Below are positions 15,947 to 23,525 of a stretch of DNA of 43,799 nucleotides, one piece after another. The stretch comes from Fibrobacter sp. GTDB lineage: Bacteria; Fibrobacterota; Fibrobacteria; Fibrobacterales; Fibrobacteraceae. Positions within the stretch are counted from its first letter, which is position 1. Each line of letters begins with the position of its first letter. Both the position numbers and the translations under genes were made by a program. The notes beneath the pieces were generated by a model. It was not told where the DNA came from, made no database searches, and saw only the letters and a program-made list of their open reading frames with translations. The stretch is taken from contig JAKSIE010000013.1 of NCBI GenBank assembly GCA_024398995.1, positions 1 to 43,799 of the forward strand, in the 5' to 3' direction.

Positions 15947-16665
15947 TGTTGGTTAATGTTCGTAACGTTGTTGCCTTGGCTTTTGCGGTCTTCGCAGGTT
16001 CTGCGTTGGCTGGTGAAGTGCCATTCCCGGCAATCGAGAACGGCAAGGCCAAACTTGTTGAGGCGGATAGTCCCTATATTCTGGAACAGGGAATAGTTTT
16101 CTCTGCCACGGATACTCTGGTCATTGAACCGGGTGTTACGGTGCTTATGGGCGAACACGCCAAGTTGATGCTTCGCGGCTCTGTAAAGATCGTTGGAACC
16201 GAGGCTAAGCCTGTGGTGTTCCGTAGCGTAGACTCTACCGGAAGTTGGAATGGCTTGCATTTCGTCTCCTCCAACCGTCCCTTTGAAATCAAAAACCTTG
16301 TGGTGCAGAACGCCTTCCGCAATACGGCCTTCCGTTCCAAGGGTATCTTCGAAAACGTAAAGTTCATTAACAACTACTACGGACTTTGGGTGGACGACGT
16401 CCCTGAGATTTTCCTTTCCCGTTGCGAATTCGTTCGCAACAGATTCGCCCTTTCTGTTCGCGCAGGCCGCGTCATTTCTGCCGAAACCAAGATTTCTAAC
16501 AACGTTTATGGCTTGTATTTGGAAGCCGGTGGCGATTTCAGTGGCGATCAGAGCTTGATCAATGACAATCTTGAAGCCGATGTCCGCAAGGAATCCGACG
16601 ACTTGTCCAAGAGTGGCAAGCGTGTGACACGAAATGTGTGGCAGCGGATTGAAACAGGTTTCTAA
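15946..16665 (+). CDS. Secreted right-handed beta-helix-like protein
   Basis: A 239-residue protein with a signal peptide (ending about GSALAGEVP). The mature part has the regular short-strand pattern of parallel beta-helix proteins: DTLVIEPGVTVLMGEHAKL, GSVKIVGTEAKPVVFRSVD, WNGLHFVSS, IKNLVVQNAFRN, GIFENVKFINNYYGLWVDD, LSRCEFVRNRFALSVR and ISNNVYGLYLEAGG. Such folds occur in periplasmic and surface proteins that bind or cleave polysaccharides, but no catalytic residues of a lyase family are evident. TAATG overlap with the lipoprotein upstream and a 20-base gap to the gene downstream place it in the motor operon. Function unknown. Confidence 0.75.
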   Translation: MLVNVRNVVALAFAVFAGSALAGEVPFPAIENGKAKLVEADSPYILEQGIVFSATDTLVIEPGVTVLMGEHAKLMLRGSVKIVGTEAKPVVFRSVDSTGSWNGLHFVSSNRPFEIKNLVVQNAFRNTAFRSKGIFENVKFINNYYGLWVDDVPEIFLSRCEFVRNRFALSVRAGRVISAETKISNNVYGLYLEAGGDFSGDQSLINDNLEADVRKESDDLSKSGKRVTRNVWQRIETGF

Positions 16666-16685
16666 TAGATCATCAAGAGGTTTTG

Positions 16686-17594
16686 GTGCAAGAAAATTTT
16701 CGCAGATCCATTCGTAAGATGACGGGCAACAGTGTCCGTCTCTCGGTGCGACCCAACAGGTCGTCCATGGTGGCGAATTTGTCTCAGTCCATGATGGTCA
16801 CCTGGTCCATTGTTCTTTACGAGCACTTGGACGCCATGCTGAACGATCCCTCTGTGAACGTTGGTTCCTCGGAATTGATTTCCTTTAGCGAAACCGCCTG
16901 GAAACTAGCTGATGTTAGTTTCCCGCAGATTATCGCCGACGCCAACAAACTGTACGATGAGTTCCGCGCCAAGTGGATGCAGCGTTTTTCTACCGATGAA
17001 GTTATGCGCCTGCTCCTTGAAGGCGGCGAATTTATGCAGCACGACGAGGAAAAGGGCTGGGTCCTGAATGTGAAGAACAACAAGCAGGACATCAATGCTT
17101 TCTACTCTGCAACCATTCATTTGCTGGTTAGCGACGCCGAACCTTTGTTCGTTCGTATGAACGGTCGTGTGATGCAGTTGCAGGAAAAGTTGTGCAAGTA
17201 CTGGCACTCCGAAAGTGCAGTGGACGCCGTGTCCAAGTTGCTCCCCAGTCTGGAGGCATCTCTCCGCGATAAGGAAAACGCCATGGTGGTCTCGCTGCGT
17301 AGCTCCTTGAACGCTCTGGCTAAAAAACGTTTTGCTGCAGCTTTCGCGACAAAGGCTCCTGCACGTTACTATTCCACTGCAAACAGCTGCGCCCGCAATG
17401 TAGGCCGTTACTGGAATCCGCACTATGCTTACGAAAACGGATTCCTGGCCTTTACGGATGATTTTTGTGATTACGCCCGCGGTCTTACTATCCAGATTAT
17501 TGAATGGTATCAGAGCAAGTGGGCTTTGTTCCTTCGCGGGTTCTCTCGCGGTCAGTTGAATTTGTTTGAAACCACGGCCTCCTTAAAGGCTTAA
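16686..17594 (+). CDS. Unrecognised cytoplasmic helical protein of the motor operon
   Basis: A 302-residue protein without signal peptide or membrane segment, predicted mostly helical. I do not recognise its family. A conspicuous C-terminal part reads RYWNPHYAYENGFLAFTDDF followed by IQIIEWYQSKWALFLRGFSR, rich in Tyr and Trp. GTG 16686 is preferred to the adjacent TTG at 16683 because AGAGG ends 5 bases before it. The gene is 20 bases after the beta-helix gene and 17 bases before the MotA-like gene, so it is probably produced with the motor. It lacks helicase or nuclease motifs, so it is not a recognisable Zorya effector. A cytoplasmic partner of the channel tail is a guess from position. Confidence 0.72.
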   Translation: MQENFRRSIRKMTGNSVRLSVRPNRSSMVANLSQSMMVTWSIVLYEHLDAMLNDPSVNVGSSELISFSETAWKLADVSFPQIIADANKLYDEFRAKWMQRFSTDEVMRLLLEGGEFMQHDEEKGWVLNVKNNKQDINAFYSATIHLLVSDAEPLFVRMNGRVMQLQEKLCKYWHSESAVDAVSKLLPSLEASLRDKENAMVVSLRSSLNALAKKRFAAAFATKAPARYYSTANSCARNVGRYWNPHYAYENGFLAFTDDFCDYARGLTIQIIEWYQSKWALFLRGFSRGQLNLFETTASLKA

Positions 17595-17611
17595 AATAAA
17601 ACAGGTATAAA

Positions 17612-19384
17612 ATGAAAAATGCTTTCACGACCACTTTGTTGCTCACCATCGTAGGTTTCCTGGTCCTCGTGACCGGTGCCTTCTACTTTGGTGCTCCGCT
17701 TTTCGGCTGGGTGATTCTGTGCGCCATCTTTGCTGTGTTCCTTGTGGAACAGGCAGTGGCTCTCAAGAAGTTGAAGCAGATCTCTGCAGAAACGGCAATC
17801 CTGGAAACCTGCGAAAGCCGCGGTTCGTATAGCGTATCTGGCGATGGTGTCGTGGCAGGCCGCATTAACCTTGCACGTCAGCTTCTCTCCAAGAAAATCA
17901 GATTAGATTCTCCCATTGCCTACGAAGTTTTGAACAGCAACGTGGGAATTTCTGTTCCTCGCAGCGCAGGCAGCACCGTTATCCTGCTGGGCCTTATGGG
18001 TACCTTCTTCGGCTTGATGTACTCTGTTGCAACTGCCGGTGGTGCCATCGACAACTCTACGACCCAGGGCACTCTGGATACAATCCAGCTCTTGTTCCAG
18101 GGCATGAAGGGTATCTTCGGTACTTCGCTTTGTGGCTTGTTCGCGGCCTTGATCTTGAATGCTTCCCGCACCATGCTGAACTCCGCACGCGATAGCTTTA
18201 TGGCTCGCCTGGATGCAGTGACCTTGAATATGCAGGGATCTTCTTCTGAGGTGGAACAGAGCAAGGATGAACTTGGACGCCTTTTCGACGCTGTGGAATC
18301 TAACCTGAAGGAAATTACTTCTGCTGTTCAGCAGGGTCTCTCTGGTATCGTCGCCCAGGTTGGCGAGGACATGGCTGCTTCTGTGAAGTCCATGAACGAA
18401 TCCTTCAGTTCCGCAATGAATGGCATGAATGCCGCTGTCAAGGATCTTGGCAGTTCCGTAAGCACTTCCGTTTCTTCTGCTTTTGCTCCTATGGAATCCA
18501 GCGTGAAGGCTCTGTCTGCTTCTGTGGAATCTATCCCGGCTAAGTTGGACGACAAACTGAATGGTCTTTCTGGTGCCTTGGATGCTGGCCTCGGTAATAT
18601 CGCAGGCGGCGTGAAGGCTGGCCTTGAAGGTGTTTCTGGTAATGTTGAAAATGCTCTGGCTAAGGTTGCAACCGACGTAAAGAACGCTTTGGATGGCGTT
18701 GCTTCCGCGTCTGCCGCAGCAATGTCTGGCTCCACCGAATCTATCGGAGCCTCCGTTGCCGAACAGGTCAAGCAGTCCAATGCTCAGTGGAACGAATTTA
18801 TGCAGCGTTTGGAAGATCGCACCAACGCCAACGTGGATGCTCAGCGCGATGGTCTGGAAACTCTCAAGAACGTCGCCCTCCAGGTTGCAGAAAAGGCTCA
18901 GGCCGGTTCTGCAGAACTCTCCGCTTCTGTGTCCGAAAAGCTTAGTACTCTTTCCAACGACATTCTGGCTGCCTTCCAGAAACTTTCCGAAACTTCCGCA
19001 GTGCTGCTTGAAGCGCAGAAGGCTCTTACAGAAAGTATCGACAACCGCGTTGTCAAGGAAAAGGAAGCTACCGACGCTCTCGGCGGAAACATTGTGGAAA
19101 CCGCAGAACTTATGCGCGTGAACCAGTCCGAACTTAGCGCCAACCTCGAAATGCTCCGCGCTGGTCTGGAAACTATCCTCGAAAAGCTCAGTGGCGATAC
19201 CGCAGAACACGAGGAAGAAGAAAACTTTGTGGAACACCTCAACCAGTCTCTGGAAGCATTCCACGAGCGAGCCAGCGAAGTCCTTATGGAAAACGCCGTC
19301 AAGACCCAGGAAATTCTCTTGGAAGTTCTGGAACAGACCCAGCGCTCCGCAGCTGTTGCCCAGCAGCCTAAGGTGGAGGAATAA
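17612..19384 (+). CDS. MotA/TolQ/ExbB-family channel with long ZorA-like helical tail
   Basis: A 590-residue inner-membrane protein. Four membrane segments are visible at about 7-27, 29-50, 119-143 and 164-185. The last two carry the family's conserved stretches (LGLMGTFFGLMYSV and GMKGIFGTSLCGLFAALIL), which line the ion path with a MotB-type partner. From residue about 190 to the end there is a roughly 390-residue cytoplasmic tail of amphipathic helical repeats rich in Ser, Ala, Val and Asn, acidic at the end. MotA and TolQ lack such a tail; ZorA of Zorya anti-phage systems has one. It overlaps no gene but ends 3 bases before the MotB-like gene, whose ribosome site lies in its last codons. 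Together they should form a 5:2 ion-driven rotary motor. The process it drives is unknown. Confidence 0.85.
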   Translation: MKNAFTTTLLLTIVGFLVLVTGAFYFGAPLFGWVILCAIFAVFLVEQAVALKKLKQISAETAILETCESRGSYSVSGDGVVAGRINLARQLLSKKIRLDSPIAYEVLNSNVGISVPRSAGSTVILLGLMGTFFGLMYSVATAGGAIDNSTTQGTLDTIQLLFQGMKGIFGTSLCGLFAALILNASRTMLNSARDSFMARLDAVTLNMQGSSSEVEQSKDELGRLFDAVESNLKEITSAVQQGLSGIVAQVGEDMAASVKSMNESFSSAMNGMNAAVKDLGSSVSTSVSSAFAPMESSVKALSASVESIPAKLDDKLNGLSGALDAGLGNIAGGVKAGLEGVSGNVENALAKVATDVKNALDGVASASAAAMSGSTESIGASVAEQVKQSNAQWNEFMQRLEDRTNANVDAQRDGLETLKNVALQVAEKAQAGSAELSASVSEKLSTLSNDILAAFQKLSETSAVLLEAQKALTESIDNRVVKEKEATDALGGNIVETAELMRVNQSELSANLEMLRAGLETILEKLSGDTAEHEEEENFVEHLNQSLEAFHERASEVLMENAVKTQEILLEVLEQTQRSAAVAQQPKVEE

Positions 19385-19387
19385 TCC

Positions 19388-20023
19388 ATGCGTTTCCGCA
19401 AGGACGAAAACAGCAATCCCTGGATGGCCTATACGGACCTTGGCATCGCATTGGTGTCATTGTTCATCTTGGCTTTCGTAGCGATGGCGACTTTGAAGGA
19501 ACAGAAGGCTGAAGACCTTACTCGTACCGAAGAAGAGGTGCTTAGCTGTCAGGAAGAAATGCGAAAAATTGCCGCCGAACGCAACGCGCTTCTTTCTAAG
19601 AGCCTGCAGACCTCCATTGAGGCAGGCCTTATTGCCTTGGAAGGCGGAAAGATTCAAATTCAGGCATCCTTCTTGTTCCCGCTGAATGGTGCGGACCTGA
19701 CCCCCGAAGGTGTGGGCGTTATCCGGGGCATTAGCAAGGGCCTTTTGGAAGCACTAGACTCTACTGACGTGATTATGGTCAGCGGTTTTACCGACGATAC
19801 TCCGGTGAAGTCCAAGACTTATACCAACTGGAATCTTTCTGCAGAACGTGCTGTGAACGTGGTGCGTACTTTGATCAAGGAAGGATTCCCTCCTGATCGT
19901 TTGTTTGCGGCAGGCTTTGGCGAACATCAGCCCAAGTATCCTAACGATAGCGAAGAACATCGTCGTTTGAATCGTCGTGTGGAAATAGGTGTGACCCCGC
20001 TCCAGATGATGGAAAAGAAGTAA
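19388..20023 (+). CDS. MotB/ZorB-like OmpA-family stator protein
   Basis: A 211-residue protein with a single N-terminal membrane segment (about 15-34). Asp17, in the YTDLGIALVSLF stretch, sits where MotB and TolR carry the ion-binding Asp. After a charged helix comes an OmpA-type peptidoglycan-binding domain (about 80-205) with VSGFTDDTPV, WNLSAERAVNVVRTL, AAGFGEHQPKYPN and the hallmark LNRRVEIGV. It would be anchored in the inner membrane, hold peptidoglycan in the periplasm and gate ion flow through the MotA-like ring. A GGAGG at the end of the upstream gene is the ribosome site. Its stop overlaps the next start as TAATG (20021-20025), so production of the next protein is coupled to it. 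Confidence 0.88.
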   Translation: MRFRKDENSNPWMAYTDLGIALVSLFILAFVAMATLKEQKAEDLTRTEEEVLSCQEEMRKIAAERNALLSKSLQTSIEAGLIALEGGKIQIQASFLFPLNGADLTPEGVGVIRGISKGLLEALDSTDVIMVSGFTDDTPVKSKTYTNWNLSAERAVNVVRTLIKEGFPPDRLFAAGFGEHQPKYPNDSEEHRRLNRRVEIGVTPLQMMEKK

Positions 20024-20679
20024 TGCAGACTCGTTTAGATACATTGCGCCAGGAAATAGATGCAATCCGCAAGAGCGGAAAGCTGCCTCATTGGCGTATG
20101 GTCTATGCAGACAATCTGTTGAACCGAGCTGGTGAATATGTGGCGGTAGATCGCCTTCCCGAAGCAGGTATGGTTGCCGACAAGTTGGACCGCTGGATTT
20201 CTACTCACAAGCCTAAGGACGACGAAGTCAATCGCTTCCCCGAAAATCCCATGGTATTCTGGAACGACCAGATTCTGGGAAATATTTCCGAACAGATCAA
20301 GAAGACCTTGAATGACAAGCGCATGCTTATTCCCAATACAGAAAGGGACACCATTCTTCGTCGTTTGAATGTGGTGGAAACTTGGATCAAGGCTGGCGAA
20401 TTCTTGACGGCTCACGAAGAACTGCTTTCGTTGCGTGGCGCCTTGATTGCTCGTTTGCGTCGTAGTTACCGCGCTCGCCAAGCGGTGGTGGCTGCTTACC
20501 AGCAGGGCGTTTCTCAGCCCGAAGGCGCCTTGGTTGGACCCTACAATGCACGCCATACTTTGGAAGAAACATTCCACGTGGTGGGCGAACGCGATCCTAT
20601 CTGGATCGAAGACTTCCTTGAAATCTATAACGACCTGTTCCGCATTGTGGAACGCCTTGTCCCTCAAGAAAAGAAATAA
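20023..20679 (+). CDS. Unrecognised 218-aa helical protein coupled to the MotB-like gene
   Basis: A 218-residue protein, soluble and mostly helical by composition, without a signal peptide. I do not recognise a family. Features include an N-terminal coiled-coil-like stretch (QTRLDTLRQEIDAIRKSGKL), a run of Arg-rich helix (LIARLRRSYRARQAVVAAY) and a C-terminal acidic/aromatic part (DPIWIEDFLEIYNDLFRIVE). Its ATG overlaps the MotB-like stop (TAATG), which implies a matched amount of product and favours a functional partnership with the motor. It might bind the cytoplasmic tail of the channel or act as an effector, but nothing in the sequence shows which. It is followed after 8 bases by a permease gene. 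Confidence 0.75.
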   Translation: MQTRLDTLRQEIDAIRKSGKLPHWRMVYADNLLNRAGEYVAVDRLPEAGMVADKLDRWISTHKPKDDEVNRFPENPMVFWNDQILGNISEQIKKTLNDKRMLIPNTERDTILRRLNVVETWIKAGEFLTAHEELLSLRGALIARLRRSYRARQAVVAAYQQGVSQPEGALVGPYNARHTLEETFHVVGERDPIWIEDFLEIYNDLFRIVERLVPQEKK

Positions 20680-20687
20680 AAATTAGA

Positions 20688-21860
20688 ATGGAAAAAAGAA
20701 CAAGTATTTTTACCAATGGCATGATTTGGTTTGGTGTCGCCATTTCTGTGTCCGAGATTGTTTGCGGTATCGAAATCGGTGAAGCCGCTAAGCTTAGCGA
20801 CATCTGGTTCCCTTTGATTCTCGGCCACGTTCTGGGTGGCGTCATGCTGTACTTTGTTGGCTTGATTGGTGCCCGCGTTCGTGTCAATGCTATGGAGACC
20901 ACGGCCTCCACTTTCGGTAAGTACGGCTCCAAGTTTTTCGCCTTCTTGAACTTACTTCAATTGATTGGATGGATTGCGGTCCTCAACGCCCAGGGCGCCA
21001 TGGCTTTGGCTGGTCTTAAACTTCCTATTTCGTTCCCTTTGACTTGTGTGCTGTTGGCAGTGCTGATTGCCGCATGGGTCTTTGTGGGCCTTCGTAAGAC
21101 TGCAAAGATCACTACCGTGGTCATGGGCTTGCTGGCTGTACTTCTGGTTGTCTTGACGGCCAAACTTTTTGGCGTGGAGCCGGCCTCGGGTGCGGTCTCC
21201 CACGCAGCAACTCAGTTTGGTTTCTGGACCATTTTTGAGATTTCCATCGCCATGCCTCTTTCTTGGTTGCCGGTGATTTCCGACTACACCAAGGACGTGG
21301 AAAAGCCTGTGGCTGCTACTGCAATTTCTGCGGTGGCGTACACCTTGGCCAGTCTTTGGATGTATTTCATTGGCTTGCAGATTGCCGGTTTGGGTGTTGG
21401 TACTGATATTGCCCAGGCTATTCTTTTGGCTGGCATCGGCATCCCGGGAATCATTATTGTTGCACTTTCTACGGTGACCACTAATTTTTTGGCGGCAAAC
21501 TCCGCTGGCGAATCTGCCAAGGCGATCTATGGTAAGTTGAATCCCAAGGTCGCAGGCGTTGTGGTTTGTGGTCTCAGCACCATTCTCGCAATTTGGGGCA
21601 TCGTAGATCACTACATCAGTTTTCTTTACCTCATTGCTGCAGTCTTTGCGCCCATGGCCGCAGTTCTTCTTGTGTCCTACTTCTTTGTGAAGGAACACCT
21701 GGAACGGAAAGGTTTTTGGATTTGGAACTTGTTTGCCTGGGCTGCGGGTTTTGCCGTCTACGAATTTGCTGTGAACACTGGCGTTGAATTTATCGGCCCC
21801 ACCATCTTGGCTGTAGCGGTTTCCGCTGCATTGGCTTTTGCTGCGAAATTAAAAAAATAA
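20688..21860 (+). CDS. NCS1-family permease, CytX/CodB-like
   Basis: A 390-residue membrane transporter of the nucleobase:cation symporter-1 family with about 12 hydrophobic segments. The start MIWFGVAISVSEIVCG, LGHVLGGVMLYFVGLIGAR and the FLNLLQLIGWIAVLNAQG stretch resemble CytX, the hydroxymethylpyrimidine (thiamine precursor) transporter, more than the longer cytosine permease CodB (about 420 residues). Either substrate is possible. No TPP riboswitch can lie directly upstream, because only 8 bases separate it from the motor operon; it may be read from that operon. No clear ribosome site is seen. A shared terminator lies between it and argH. Confidence 0.8.
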   Translation: MEKRTSIFTNGMIWFGVAISVSEIVCGIEIGEAAKLSDIWFPLILGHVLGGVMLYFVGLIGARVRVNAMETTASTFGKYGSKFFAFLNLLQLIGWIAVLNAQGAMALAGLKLPISFPLTCVLLAVLIAAWVFVGLRKTAKITTVVMGLLAVLLVVLTAKLFGVEPASGAVSHAATQFGFWTIFEISIAMPLSWLPVISDYTKDVEKPVAATAISAVAYTLASLWMYFIGLQIAGLGVGTDIAQAILLAGIGIPGIIIVALSTVTTNFLAANSAGESAKAIYGKLNPKVAGVVVCGLSTILAIWGIVDHYISFLYLIAAVFAPMAAVLLVSYFFVKEHLERKGFWIWNLFAWAAGFAVYEFAVNTGVEFIGPTILAVAVSAALAFAAKLKK

Positions 21861-21883
21861 GTCAAAAGATTATTTAGAATTCA

Positions 21884-21921
21884 TAAAAAGAACCGCGGCT
21901 TTTCAGTCGCGGTTTCTTTTT
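21884..21921. terminator. Bidirectional terminator between the CytX-like gene and argH
   Basis: Perfect 7-bp stem AACCGCG (21891-21897) / CGCGGTT (21908-21914), preceded by AAAAAG and followed by TCTTTTTG. Confidence 0.82.
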
Positions 21922-21924
21922 GCT

Positions 21925-21978
21925 GTCATCCCGGGCGCTTGTCCTCGCTTGACGGGGATGACCCGGGATCTCCTTTTA
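21925..21978. repeat. GTCATCCC...GGATCTCC dispersed repeat, copy 1
   Basis: Begins GTCATCCCGGG and ends CCCGGGATCTCCTTTTA. An 8-bp inverted repeat, GTCATCCC (21925-21932) / GGGATGAC (21955-21962), makes a hairpin. The right end runs straight into the stop codon of argH on the minus strand. A second, longer copy is at 42755-42841. Confidence 0.6.
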
Positions 21979-23424
21979 AGCCTTGCGGAACTTCTTAAGA
22001 AGAGCTTCGGCCTTGCCGAACTGCTGCTTTACAGACTTAGGACCGGTACCGCCTTCGATGTTACGGCGACCAACGCTGTATTCGAAAGTGAGGGTCTTCT
22101 TCATCTTCTGCACATCGGGAACGCCGGCGGCTGCCCAGGATTCGTCGGACAGGTCCGTAAATTCCTTACCCTGGCGGGCGGCTTCGCCGACCAGGCTACC
22201 GACCACGTGATGTGCGTCGCGGAACGGAACGCCAGCTTCCACCAGCAAGTCTGCCAGGTCGGTTGCCAAGAGGGCCGGCAGCATCTTGGCCTGCATCTTG
22301 TCGAAGTTGAAACGTGCGGTTTCCAGAGCTTCCTTCATGACGCGGAGGATCACCTTTACGTTGTGGACGCTGTCGAATACCGGTTCCTTGTCTTCCTGCA
22401 GGTCGCGGCTGTAGGAGAGGGGAGCGCCCTTCACCAAAGTGTACATGGCGCTGAAGTTACCCAGCATACGGCCAGACTTACCGCGGATCAGTTCCATGGA
22501 GTCGGGGTTCTTCTTCTGGGGCATCATGGAGGAACCGCTGCTGAATGCATCGTGCAAGGTGAGGAAGCCGAATTCGCTGGTGCTCCAGTTCACGAAATCT
22601 TCGGCGTAACGGCTCATGGTGTTTGCGATGATGGCGAGGTCAGCGTTGAATTCCAGCATCATGTCGCGGTGGCTTACGGCGTCGATGGAGTTGGGGCTCA
22701 CATCCTTGAAGCCAAGTTCCTTTGCAACCAGGGCGCGCTGGTAGGGGAATGCGGAACCAGCCATGGCGCCGCTACCCAGAGGCAGCTGGGAGTGCAGTTC
22801 CAGGAAGTTGTCCAGGCGCTTCACGTCGCGGGAAACTGCGAAGAACATGCTCATGAGGTAATGGCTGAAGTAGATGGGCTGTGCCTGCTGCAGGTGGGTG
22901 TAGCCCGGCATCAGCTTGCCGAAGTACTTCTTGGAAAGGTCGAGGACCACTTCCATCAATTCCACTTCCAAAGCGCGGATTTCTGCAGCGCGGTGACGCA
23001 TGTAAAGCTTGAAGTCGGTGCAAACCTGGTCATTGCGGCTACGGCCGGTGTGGATCTTCTTACCCAGGGCACCGATGCGTTCGGTAAGCACGCGTTCCAC
23101 AGCCATGTGGATGTCTTCGTCGGAAGGCTGCCACAGGTTCTTGCCAGCGTGGTAATCGTCGAGAATAGTCTTGAGGCCATCGCAAATCTTCTTGTATTCG
23201 GCCTTGGTCAAAACGCCGGATTCTACCAGGCCCTTGCCGTGACCGATGCTGCCTTCGATATCTTCTTCAATGAGTTCTGCGTCGAACTGGAGACTGAAGG
23301 ACAGGTCTACCATGGACTGGGCCATACCGCTGGCGAAGCGGCCGGTCCACATGTTGGTCTGGGTTCCCTTCTTGGAATCTTTCTTTGCAGCGGGTTTTGC
23401 TGCAGCCTTAGAAGTCTTTGCCAT
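21976..23424 (-). CDS. argH: Argininosuccinate lyase
   Basis: A 482-residue member of the fumarase/aspartase superfamily that splits argininosuccinate into arginine and fumarate, the last step of arginine synthesis. Seen: MWTGRFASGMAQSMVDLSFS at the start, HTGRSRNDQVCTDFKLYMR, GYTHLQQAQPIYFSHYL with the catalytic His region, and the superfamily signature GSSMMPQKKNPDSMELIRGK. Length is slightly above usual (about 460) because of an N-terminal Lys/Ala-rich extension of about 24 residues. AAAGGA precedes the ATG. It may feed the agmatine/putrescine genes earlier in the window through arginine, but they are not linked in an operon. Confidence 0.96.
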   Translation of the reverse strand: MAKTSKAAAKPAAKKDSKKGTQTNMWTGRFASGMAQSMVDLSFSLQFDAELIEEDIEGSIGHGKGLVESGVLTKAEYKKICDGLKTILDDYHAGKNLWQPSDEDIHMAVERVLTERIGALGKKIHTGRSRNDQVCTDFKLYMRHRAAEIRALEVELMEVVLDLSKKYFGKLMPGYTHLQQAQPIYFSHYLMSMFFAVSRDVKRLDNFLELHSQLPLGSGAMAGSAFPYQRALVAKELGFKDVSPNSIDAVSHRDMMLEFNADLAIIANTMSRYAEDFVNWSTSEFGFLTLHDAFSSGSSMMPQKKNPDSMELIRGKSGRMLGNFSAMYTLVKGAPLSYSRDLQEDKEPVFDSVHNVKVILRVMKEALETARFNFDKMQAKMLPALLATDLADLLVEAGVPFRDAHHVVGSLVGEAARQGKEFTDLSDESWAAAGVPDVQKMKKTLTFEYSVGRRNIEGGTGPKSVKQQFGKAEALLKKFRKA

Positions 23425-23469
23425 ACAATTTCCTTTTGCGAAAGGTCTAAAATCTACGGCGAAAATATA

Positions 23470-23494
23470 GAAAAAGCGAACCTTTCGGCTCGCT
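23470..23494 (-). terminator. Rho-independent terminator after the NCS2 permease gene
   Basis: On the minus strand an 8-bp stem AGCGAGCC / GGTTCGCT with one G-T pair and a GAAA loop is followed by TTTTTC. Plus-strand arms are 23475-23482 and 23487-23494. Confidence 0.8.
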
Positions 23495-23525
23495 TCATTT
23501 TAAAATATATTGACCTCTGGTGGCT

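Noticed and set aside
17903..19264. A 453-codon minus-strand frame opposite the MotA-like gene
   Set aside because: It arises from the repetitive tail codons of the real gene and has no recognisable domain.
15119..20679. A full Zorya anti-phage system
   Set aside because: Only the ZorA/ZorB-like pair is present; no ZorC, helicase or nuclease motifs were seen in the neighbours, so the Zorya name is not justified.
20680..20687. A TPP riboswitch ahead of the CytX-like permease
   Set aside because: Only 8 bases separate the genes, leaving no room for an aptamer.
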